The notes beneath the pieces are model-generated. The model made no database searches and was not told the origin of the DNA. It saw nothing but the letters and a program-made list of their open reading frames with translations. A program made the position numbers and the translations under genes. Positions 8,506-18,167 of a DNA stretch of 64,000 nucleotides are shown in pieces. The stretch spans positions 1 through 64,000 of the forward strand of contig JBGUBD010000011.1 of NCBI GenBank assembly GCA_041821185.1. Direction: 5' to 3'. Positions within the stretch are counted from its first letter, which is position 1. The number at the start of each line of letters is the position of its first letter. This DNA is from Phycisphaerales bacterium AB-hyl4. GTDB taxonomy: Bacteria; Planctomycetota; Phycisphaerae; Phycisphaerales; Phycisphaeraceae.

Positions 8506-8530
8506 AGCCCAGGCATCGCATGCCTGGGCT
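8506..8530. repeat. Palindromic hairpin immediately after trmL
   Basis: AGCCCAGGCAT / ATGCCTGGGCT with a 3-nt loop, starting at the base after the trmL stop codon. Same design and flanks as 7968-7993 with compensatory changes in the stem. It may act as a trmL terminator, though no T-run follows. Confidence 0.8.
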
Positions 8531-8576
8531 CCCCCCGGCTCCCCCGCGCTTCTCCCCCGTGACCCACCCACGCGCG

Positions 8577-8617
8577 CAAAAAAACAGGGCGATGATCCCC
8601 TCCGATCATCGCCCTGT
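8577..8617 (-). terminator. Rho-independent terminator of the flagellin gene
   Basis: A perfect 14-bp stem (8584-8597 with 8604-8617) and 6-nt loop are followed on the minus strand by seven T residues, 55 bp past the flagellin stop. Confidence 0.9.
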
Positions 8618-8671
8618 CCTATTGGTTTTGGGGGTGTGAACGTTCCACGCTCACGATTCGCTCGTCATCGA

Positions 8672-10162
8672 TCAGCCGAGCAACTGCAGCACCGACTGCG
8701 GCTGAGCGTTGGCCATGCCAAGCGTCTGCGTCGCCGCCGCCGCGAGAATCTGCGACCGCGTCATCTCCGCCGTCTCGGCAGCGAAGTCCGTGTCGCGGAT
8801 CGCGCTCTCCGCGGCGCTGACGTTCTCCAGCGTCACGCCCAGCGAGTTGATCGTTGATCGCACGACGTTGCTCTGGAACGAGCCCAGCCGACCACGCAGC
8901 GTCGACACTTCCTTGATTGCCGCGTTGACCACGTCCTGTGCCTTGCCCAGGTCGCCGTCCACGACGTTCGCATCTCGGCCGGAGCCGAGGTCGCTCAGGA
9001 AGCCCACCGACGAGTTGCCCAGGTTCCGGGCTGCGACGTTGCCGATGCCCAGACGCACTTCGTTGTTCATGTCGACCGACGGGCCGAGGTTGAACTTCGC
9101 ACCGCCGCCGGTGATCGTGCCCACCGCCAGGTTGCCCAGCGTGCCTGCCGCATCTTCGGACAGCGTGATGCTCGCGTTGAGCATATCGCTGTTGATCTGA
9201 AGGTTCAGCCCGTCGCCGCGTGCGGCCTGGCCGTTGACGAAACCGCCGACGTCCTGACCATCGCCGCGGACGATGCTGTTGGCGGCACTGAAGTCGACTT
9301 CGCTGCCGGCGTCCACTTCCGTACCACTGAGCACGGAGATCGAGCCATCCGCGCCGCCGTCGTTGACAACGCGGGCCGACACGAAGTTGCTCGAGCCGAA
9401 CTCGGTCGCACGGATGACGACCGCGTTACCGCTGGCCACTGCCGACACACCGGTCACGCCCGTAAAGCTGTTGATCTGAGTGGCCATGTCGGCCGTCGAC
9501 TGGCCGCTGGCGAACTCGAACAGCCGCGAGCCGTCCGCACCGCCAAGTTCAATGGCAAAGCGATCCTGCCCGGCACCGCTGCCCAGCGCCAAGCCGCCGT
9601 CAAAGTCCAGCACCAGTCCGCCGCGCTGGGCCGACTGATTGATGATCACGTTGATGTCCATCTCGTTCGAGCCGAGCTTCGCACCGTGAACCTTCAGTTC
9701 GTCCACGCCGGCGTTGAGGTTATCAACCTGGAAGTCAAAGCTTCCGTTGAGCAGCTTCGTGCCCTGGAAGCTCGTCGTCGAAGCAATTCGGTCGATGCTC
9801 TGCATGATGGCATCGATCTGCTGCTGGTTCGCTTCCTTCTCTTCACGGGAGAGGCCCGCATCATTGGCGCTCTCACCAATGAGGCTCTGCATCTCCAGCA
9901 GCATCGCGTTAATTTCCTGCAAGCCGCCCTCAGCGACGTTCACGACCTGGTCCGCGCGTTCCGCGTTGGAGATCGCAGCGTTCAACGCCGCCTGCTCCGA
10001 ACGAAGGTTTTCGCTGGCGATCAGGCCCGCCGGGTCGTCCCCGCCGCGGTTGATCCGCAAGCCTGTGCTCAGCCGTTCAAGCGACTGATTCAGGCTCGTG
10101 TTCTGCTGGTTCATCACCCGCTGAGCGAGCATGGAACCGACGTTGGTGTTGATTCGACTCAT
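8672..10162 (-). CDS. fliC: Flagellin
   Basis: A 496-residue flagellin with both conserved ends: N-terminal SRINTNVGSMLAQRV, LERLSTGLRINRGGDDPAG and LNGSF, and C-terminal ENVSAAESAIRDTDFAAETAEM ending in QPQSVLQLLG. The ends form the D0/D1 core of the filament; the variable middle (about residues 165-390) contains a flagellin IN-type stretch (MATQINSFTGVTGVSA). The start is the ATG at 10162, preceded by GGGGAG, because flagellins begin MSRINTN or similar; the in-frame ATG at 10195 adds 11 unrelated residues. It is exported by the flagellar type III system. Monocistronic, with a strong terminator. No other flagellar gene is in the window. Confidence 0.96.
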   Translation of the reverse strand: MSRINTNVGSMLAQRVMNQQNTSLNQSLERLSTGLRINRGGDDPAGLIASENLRSEQAALNAAISNAERADQVVNVAEGGLQEINAMLLEMQSLIGESANDAGLSREEKEANQQQIDAIMQSIDRIASTTSFQGTKLLNGSFDFQVDNLNAGVDELKVHGAKLGSNEMDINVIINQSAQRGGLVLDFDGGLALGSGAGQDRFAIELGGADGSRLFEFASGQSTADMATQINSFTGVTGVSAVASGNAVVIRATEFGSSNFVSARVVNDGGADGSISVLSGTEVDAGSEVDFSAANSIVRGDGQDVGGFVNGQAARGDGLNLQINSDMLNASITLSEDAAGTLGNLAVGTITGGGAKFNLGPSVDMNNEVRLGIGNVAARNLGNSSVGFLSDLGSGRDANVVDGDLGKAQDVVNAAIKEVSTLRGRLGSFQSNVVRSTINSLGVTLENVSAAESAIRDTDFAAETAEMTRSQILAAAATQTLGMANAQPQSVLQLLG

Positions 10163-10416
10163 CCTGGTTTTCTCCCCAAAGCCAATAAAAGGCATCTGTT
10201 CAATTCGAGCTTTGCCACACGGCGTCCCCGCTCGTCAGGCATGAACATCGTCCGCACAACACGGCAAATTCAAGCCAGTGCGCACTTTTTCACACACTTG
10301 CCGGTTATCCGGTCGCAGTAAACCGCACACGCCGCATAATCGGTACGGTTTCACACCCCCCCGGGCAAGCCTGCCTTACTTGCGGTACGCTGAACCGCTC
10401 GCAATCCGAGCCAGAT

Positions 10417-11478
10417 ATGAGCCAGGGCCTCCTCCCCAACAACACGAACCATGCCCCCCACGACCACCGCCTCGTCACACGGCTGGCCGCTCGCCGACGC
10501 GCCATCATCCTCATCACCTTGCTGACCGCCCTGGCCGCCGTCGCACTGTTCCGCCTCGCCGTCGGCTGGTCGTCGCTGGGCCTGCCCGCCGGCGAAGACG
10601 CCGCCCTCATCTGGCAGATCCGCCTCTACCGCGTCGCCATCGCCGCCACCGTCGGCGCTGCCCTCGCCGTTGCAGGCGTCGCCCTCCAGACGCTTCTGCG
10701 AAACCCCCTCGCCGAGCCTTACATCCTCGGCCTTTCCACCGGTGCCGCAGCGGGGGTCATGGCCCAATCGCTCCTCTTTTACTACATGGGCATCGCGCTG
10801 GGCGCAAGCCACCTCGGTGCGCTCGTCGGCGCGACTGCCAGCATGCTCATCGTCTTCCTCGCCAGCCGACGCCACGGCGTCCTCGACCCGCTCGGCCTCC
10901 TGCTCACAGGCGTCGTGCTCGGCACGATCAACGGCGCCATCATCATGCTCCTGAACTACCTCGCCGGCCCCGGCGGCATCCGCGACGACCTCATGCGCTG
11001 GATGATGGGCTACCTCAACGAAAGCACCGGCGGACTCAGCCTCGCGATCGTCGCCGTCGTCACCCTCGTCGGCATCGCGAGCCTGCTCGCCATGCACCGC
11101 GCCATGGACGTCGCCACACTCTCCGAAAGCGAAGCACGCAGCCTCGGCGTGCCCCTGCCAGGCCTGCGCACACTCCTGTTCCTCACCGCCAGCGTCCTCG
11201 CCGCCGGCGCGGTCGTCCTCGCGGGCCCGATCGCCTTCGTCGGCCTGATCTGCCCGCACCTCGGCCGAATCCTGCTCGGACCCCGACACGGCCCGCTGAT
11301 CATCGCCTCCGCCATCCTCGGCGCAACACTCATCATCGCCGCCGACGTCGCCGCCGCGCTCATCGCGCTCGTCGGCCCGGGCATCGGACTCATGCCCATC
11401 GGCATCTTCACCGCCATCATCGGCGGCCCCGTCTTCCTCTGGATGCTCCGCCCCCACCTAGGCCGCGGCGTCGAGTAA
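10417..11478 (+). CDS. FecCD-family ABC transporter permease (iron-siderophore/cobalamin type)
   Basis: A 353-residue polytopic permease. Family marks are LWQIRLYRVAIAATVGAALA near residue 65, AGVALQTLLRNPLAEPYILG (the GxxxQxxxRNPLAxPxxLG signature), and GPIAFVGLICPHLGRILLG, the coupling-helix region facing the ATPase. About ten helices are expected. Such permeases import ferric siderophores, haem or vitamin B12. No substrate-binding protein or ATPase is adjacent, so the substrate is unknown and the partners must be elsewhere. No cobalamin riboswitch was recognised upstream. No clear ribosome binding site precedes the ATG. Confidence 0.9.
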   Translation: MSQGLLPNNTNHAPHDHRLVTRLAARRRAIILITLLTALAAVALFRLAVGWSSLGLPAGEDAALIWQIRLYRVAIAATVGAALAVAGVALQTLLRNPLAEPYILGLSTGAAAGVMAQSLLFYYMGIALGASHLGALVGATASMLIVFLASRRHGVLDPLGLLLTGVVLGTINGAIIMLLNYLAGPGGIRDDLMRWMMGYLNESTGGLSLAIVAVVTLVGIASLLAMHRAMDVATLSESEARSLGVPLPGLRTLLFLTASVLAAGAVVLAGPIAFVGLICPHLGRILLGPRHGPLIIASAILGATLIIAADVAAALIALVGPGIGLMPIGIFTAIIGGPVFLWMLRPHLGRGVE

Positions 11479-11569
11479 AATCCCACCAACCTGAAAAAGG
11501 CGGCGCAGCTTTAGCTGTACCGCCCGCACACCAACCACCAACCCCTCACGCAACCCCGGAGACCTCACC

Positions 11570-12454
11570 ATCAACGCCTTCACCGACCGCTTCCTCGCCG
11601 CCGCCGACGACAAAGGCGCCCCCGTCTGCGTCGGCCTCGATCCCGTTTACGAACGCCTCCCCGCTTCGCTCCAGCAACGCGCCGCCGACGCCGGCGCACG
11701 CGTCCACGCCATCCACAGTTTCTGCCAGGGCGTGCTGGAAGCCGTCGCTGACCACGTCCCCGCTGTGAAATTCCAGGCCGCCTGCTTCGAGCGCTACCGC
11801 GCGCCCGGCTTCGCTGTCCTGTTCGAACTCATCCAGCAGGCAAGAGAGCTTGGCCTGATCGTCATCCTCGACGCGAAGCGCGGCGACATCGGCACGAGCA
11901 GCGCCCACTACGCCGTCGGCCTCCTCGCCGACCCGCAAGGCCCCGACGCCCTGACCGTCAACGCATACCTCGGCGCAGACGGCCTCGAACCGTTCACCGA
12001 TCTCGCCGCCGTCGAAGGCAAGGGCCTCTTCGCACTCGTCCGCACCTCCAACCCCGGCGGCGACGCCATCCAAGGCCTCACCCTCACCGACGGCCGAACC
12101 GTCGGCGAAGCCGTTGCCGACGTCGTCGCCGATCTCGGCAAACGCGATACCTACATCGGCGATCGTGGCTACAGCCTCCTCGGCGCGGTCGTGGGCGCAA
12201 CCAAGCCCGCCGACGCCAAATCACTTCGTGATCGTATGCCGGAGCAACTGTTCCTCGTTCCCGGCTTCGGCGCGCAAGGCGGCACCGCCGACGATGTCCG
12301 CGCCTGCTTCAAGCCCGACCGCACCGGCGCAATCGTCACCGCCAGTCGCAGCGTTCTCTATGCATATGAAAAGTCAGACGTCGCCGACTGGCAGACCGCC
12401 ATCGCCACAGCCGCCGGCGACCTCAATCAGCAGATCGCCGACATCCTCAAGTAA
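11570..12454 (+). CDS. pyrF: Orotidine 5'-phosphate decarboxylase, type 2, with apparent ATC start codon
   Basis: The enzyme decarboxylates OMP to UMP, the last step of pyrimidine synthesis. The frame contains FTDRFLAAADDKGAPVCVGL, KFQAACFERY, the catalytic DAKRGDIGTSS block and FLVPGFGAQGG, typical of the roughly 290-residue type 2 family. The first in-frame ATG/GTG/TTG-type codon usable as a start is a CTG/GTG around 11729-11732, which would delete the whole conserved N-terminus including CVGLDP. The frame is open back to a TGA at 11492-11494 with no ATG, GTG or TTG. The natural start by homology is the ATC at 11570, preceded by GGAG at 11558-11561 with 8-base spacing. Product 294 residues. 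Confidence 0.9.
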   Translation: MNAFTDRFLAAADDKGAPVCVGLDPVYERLPASLQQRAADAGARVHAIHSFCQGVLEAVADHVPAVKFQAACFERYRAPGFAVLFELIQQARELGLIVILDAKRGDIGTSSAHYAVGLLADPQGPDALTVNAYLGADGLEPFTDLAAVEGKGLFALVRTSNPGGDAIQGLTLTDGRTVGEAVADVVADLGKRDTYIGDRGYSLLGAVVGATKPADAKSLRDRMPEQLFLVPGFGAQGGTADDVRACFKPDRTGAIVTASRSVLYAYEKSDVADWQTAIATAAGDLNQQIADILK

Positions 12455-12462
12455 ACTTTCGT

Positions 12463-13056
12463 TTATTCCGTCCGTCGCCAGCCGCCAGCGGAACCACGTT
12501 GCCCATTGCTTTCCGCACGGCCGGATCGCTGAAGCTTCAGTAAGATGGACTGAATCGCTTCTTCGGGTACACCGCTTTTTTCGACAATTTCAGATCGGCT
12601 GACCCAATTACCTGACTTGGTTGTGGGCAAAGCCTTTTCCACCTGATCCGCATACTGTTCCGACTGCGCCCTGCTCATTCGCTGTTTACGAACCGGCTTT
12701 TTCTCAGGGATCGCGGGCAGTGGCTGCTGTTGTGTCTGGCGAATGGCAAGCGGAACCTTCGGATCAACCGCACGAACCGCTGAAAGCACAGCCGTCGCGA
12801 TATTACTCCGCACCTGTCCGAGATAATCCTGATTGGCCTGCTCCCTCGCTTCTTCCAGCGAGCGAAGGCCATCCTTCACCGATTGCAGGCTCGACTTGGG
12901 CAATTGATCTGACTTGGCCAACAACTCTTCCAGACTCTTAATCTGATCATCAAACACGGTGGCAGGCTGTTCAAGCAAAGGCTCAATCGCTTTACGCAAA
13001 GCGTCGCCGATCTTGTTCTGAATACTGGCTGTATCGGTAGCAGGCTGTCTACTCAT
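12463..13056 (-). CDS. Unknown protein with coiled-coil N-terminus and winged-helix-like C-terminus
   Basis: Function not recognised. The 197-residue product has a helical N-terminal half rich in Glu, Leu and Gln (about residues 10-110, coiled-coil-like), a basic Pro/Lys linker (115-135), and a C-terminal 55 residues that look like a small winged helix (WVSRSEIVEKSGVPEEAIQS then LLKLQRSGRAE and a GWRR tail). That end resembles the DNA-binding part of bacterial histone-like or restriction-controller proteins. It converges on pyrF with 8 bp between stops. Base composition is visibly less GC-rich than its neighbours. Confidence 0.75.
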   Translation of the reverse strand: MSRQPATDTASIQNKIGDALRKAIEPLLEQPATVFDDQIKSLEELLAKSDQLPKSSLQSVKDGLRSLEEAREQANQDYLGQVRSNIATAVLSAVRAVDPKVPLAIRQTQQQPLPAIPEKKPVRKQRMSRAQSEQYADQVEKALPTTKSGNWVSRSEIVEKSGVPEEAIQSILLKLQRSGRAESNGQRGSAGGWRRTE

Positions 13057-13115
13057 ATTTAATCATCCAATTCAAATTATTGTTGAAGGTTGTTTTATCT
13101 AAAGAATAGATTGGT

Positions 13116-13334
13116 TTACTTACAAATGCCAATTGAACGAGTTCCATGCAAATAACGGTCGAGCAGCGACAAATCGTGGGCGATTTCTGCCTCATGTATT
13201 GAAACGAGTATAGCGGCGCCCTCAGGCAAGGCCGAACCAATTATCAAGATGTCGCCAATACGATAGTAAGCGAAGACGCGTCTGATACCGAATTTGCGGC
13301 TGTGTCGATAATGCCGTTCATGGCAACACCACAA
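13116..13334 (-). CDS. Possible small protein, unknown
   Basis: The frame downstream of the zinc-ribbon gene reads KFGIRRVFAYYRIGDILII, then SALPEGAAILVSIHEAEIAH and DRYLHGTRSIG, a composition more protein-like than a chance frame. No ATG starts it; the TTG at 13334 would overlap the upstream gene by 17 bp. It could be a genuine small gene, the remnant of one, or chance. GC content is low compared with the window. Confidence 0.3.
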   Translation of the reverse strand: MWCCHERHYRHSRKFGIRRVFAYYRIGDILIIGSALPEGAAILVSIHEAEIAHDLSLLDRYLHGTRSIGICK

Positions 13335-13584
13335 GAAACAAGAATGCGAGCATGATAAGAATACACACCGCAATACCCACTCGGCTCCAGCGGGTTTCGC
13401 TGTGGGCTTGCCACGCTTCCGTCGGAAACAGTTCGCCGCAGTGGTAGCAGCGGTCAGCGAACGCAAGCAATTCCGTGCCACACTTAGGGCATGGCGTCGT
13501 GTCATTTTCGCCGTCGTCGCGATCGAACAGGTGAGCGTCGTGCTCGCCCGGACCTTCATCGTCAAAGTAGCCGTCTTTGCTCAT
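13318..13584 (-). CDS. Zinc-ribbon membrane protein, unknown function
   Basis: An 88-residue protein starting MSKDGYFDDEG, with an acidic N-terminus, a four-cysteine zinc ribbon (CPKCGTELLAF, then CYHCG, about residues 32-50) and a single C-terminal transmembrane helix (about residues 68-86, rich in Ile/Leu/Phe/Val) ending at the stop. It would be tail-anchored with the zinc ribbon in the cytoplasm. The frame extends to 13614, but the ATG at 13584 gives the cleaner start. Small zinc-ribbon tail-anchored proteins of this type are common in planctomycetes; none has an assigned role that I know. Confidence 0.75.
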   Translation of the reverse strand: MSKDGYFDDEGPGEHDAHLFDRDDGENDTTPCPKCGTELLAFADRCYHCGELFPTEAWQAHSETRWSRVGIAVCILIMLAFLFLVVLP

Positions 13585-13605
13585 GAGTGGGTCGTCGTCA
13601 TGTAA

Positions 13606-13634
13606 GAAGCCCACGGATTGAATCCGTGGGCTTC
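13606..13634. terminator. Hairpin after acnA, same stem as the mrp terminator
   Basis: Near-perfect palindrome GAAGCCCACGGATT / AATCCGTGGGCTTC between acnA and the zinc-ribbon gene. No long T-run follows on either strand, so termination strength is uncertain. Confidence 0.65.
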
Positions 13635-13656
13635 GTGGTGACTGTTGAAAATAAGA

Positions 13657-16617
<2,961 letters not shown>

Positions 16618-16755
16618 GGGTGGGCCTCTTTCGTCTGCTTATGCGGTTGGGTTGGACAGTTAAGAACGGCATTCTAGCATCGCAGGCCCGGCGGTTCGAA
16701 CCCAAACTCAAGTACGCCCCGGCTACGGCATCTGAGCAAACGTGCGTTAAGAACC

Positions 16756-16841
16756 AATAGCCCTCGGCGGAAGCCGGGGGTTGGTCGCGAAAACGACGAC
16801 CGCACAGCGTCCAAAACCTCCGGCTTCCGCCGGAGGCTATT
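16756..16841. repeat. Interspersed palindromic element, copy 1 (AATAGCC...GGCTATT ends)
   Basis: Left arm 16756-16777 and right arm 16820-16841 are complementary except for a CT/TC swap, centred on CGGCGGAAGCCGG. Each arm is itself a small hairpin. A second copy with the same arms and about 50 bp of unrelated centre is at 25774-25867. Confidence 0.8.
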
Positions 16842-16867
16842 CGTTATTGACCGTACAATCCCCCTGC

Positions 16868-17845
16868 ATGAATGATCGTCGCACCATCGTGATCCTCGGC
16901 CCGACCGCTGGCGGCAAGAGCGAGTTGGCCGTGGCCCTTGCCGAGCAACTCGACGGCGAGGTCCTCGGCGCGGACTCCATGCAGGTCTACCGCCACCTCG
17001 ACGCCGGCACCGCCAAGCCTGAGCCCGAGCTGCGCGGCCGCGTGCCGCATCACCTGATCGACATCGTCGAGCCGACCGACCGCTTCACCGCCGCCGACTG
17101 GCTGGAACGCGCCCGCACGACCATCGCCGACCTGCACGCGCGTGGCAAGCGCGCCATCGTCGTCGGCGGCACGAACCTCTATCTCAAACTCCTGCTCGAA
17201 GGCATGTTCGACGCGCCCGCCCCCGGCACGCCCGGCGAATCGCCCGCCTTCCGCGCCACACTCGAGCCGATCGCCGCTGCGGACCTGCACGCCCGCCTGC
17301 AACAGGTCGACCCCGTCGCCGCTGACCGCATCCATCTCAACGACCGCAAACGCCTCGTCCGCGCGCTCGAAGTCCACCACCTCACCGGCCAACCCATCAG
17401 CACCCTGCAGACGCAATGGGGCCAAGCTCAAAACGCGAAACTTGAAACTCGAAACTTCACCCTCGTCGGCCTCGACTGGCCACGCGAGGCGATCAACCAG
17501 CGCATCAACCAGCGGGTGAAGGTGATGTTCGCGCCCGACGTCGGTGAGCCGCTGCCCGACGAGGTCCGCCGACTCGAAGCCGACGGCTTGCTCGGGCCGC
17601 AGGCGCGCGAAGCGCTGGGCTACAAGCAGGTGCTCGCCGCGCTTGCCGCTGAGCAAGGCAACGCGATCGACCGCCGCATCCACACGATGGACGACGCCTT
17701 CGAGCAGACAAAGGTGCTCACCCGCCGCTTTGCGAAGCAGCAGCGCACCTGGCTTCGACGATACGAGAACGTCCACTGGCTGCCCGCGACCGAACTGACC
17801 ATGTCCGCCCTGACCGAGCGAGCCCTGGCCGCGTCACGGCAATAA
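16868..17845 (+). CDS. miaA: tRNA dimethylallyltransferase
   Basis: Transfers a dimethylallyl group to A37 of tRNAs reading codons that start with U. Visible: P-loop GPTAGGKSELAVALA, the GADSMQVYRHLDAGTAKP motif with the catalytic Asp, HHLIDIVEPTDRFTAADW, VVGGTNLYLKLLLEG, and ALGYKQV near the end. The ATG at 16868 (MNDRR) is chosen because it places the P-loop about 11 residues in; the frame runs 87 bp further upstream through a repeat. Product 325 residues. At residues about 187-197 the frame reads through four 7-bp repeat units (17428-17455), adding the linker QNAKLETRN before the conserved VGLDWPRE. Confidence 0.95.
   Translation: MNDRRTIVILGPTAGGKSELAVALAEQLDGEVLGADSMQVYRHLDAGTAKPEPELRGRVPHHLIDIVEPTDRFTAADWLERARTTIADLHARGKRAIVVGGTNLYLKLLLEGMFDAPAPGTPGESPAFRATLEPIAAADLHARLQQVDPVAADRIHLNDRKRLVRALEVHHLTGQPISTLQTQWGQAQNAKLETRNFTLVGLDWPREAINQRINQRVKVMFAPDVGEPLPDEVRRLEADGLLGPQAREALGYKQVLAALAAEQGNAIDRRIHTMDDAFEQTKVLTRRFAKQQRTWLRRYENVHWLPATELTMSALTERALAASRQ
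17428..17455. repeat. 7-bp periodic repeat inside miaA, 4 units (locus B)
   Basis: Heptamers TCAAAAC, GCGAAAC, TTGAAAC, TCGAAAC, almost the same as locus A at 2955. The tract stays in frame with miaA. Confidence 0.85.
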
Positions 17846-17897
17846 TCAGAGCATCGCCAGCCATGTTTAGCCCACGCGCCCACGCGTGGACGGTTCC

Positions 17898-17933
17898 GGG
17901 AGGTGGGGTTCCGGGGGGGGGGGCTCCGGGGGG
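17898..17933 (+). other. G-run cluster with quadruplex potential in the miaA-topA gap
   Basis: Four G-runs of 3, 4, 11 and 6 separated by 4-5 bases, in the 322-bp gap before topA. The rest of the gap (17846-18167) shows no gene; no clear promoter was recognised. Confidence 0.5.
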
Positions 17934-18167
17934 CTTCCGATCGGCGATCTGAGGCGAATCCGAACGCCGACGGCAGGCCTGTCGTATGCAGCGCAAGCCC
18001 AGCCGCCAAGTGACGCGGCATACCACCGGGCTTCGCCATGATACGCAAACATAATCCAAATAATAACTTATAAACGAAACCGCAAATCCGGCTTGACAAT
18101 CGCCCAATCCGCTGCTCAAGTGTCACGCCACCCTACCGGGCCGAAAGTCACAAACGTCGGCCCGTAA

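Noticed and set aside
10263..10277. Sigma-54-like promoter upstream of flagellin (TGGC...TTGC on the minus strand).
   Set aside because: The GG and GC elements are 9 bases apart instead of 10, which abolishes most sigma-54 promoters; too weak to annotate.
10195..10416. Cobalamin or iron riboswitch before the FecCD-type permease.
   Set aside because: No B12-box or other recognisable aptamer sequence in the 254-bp gap.
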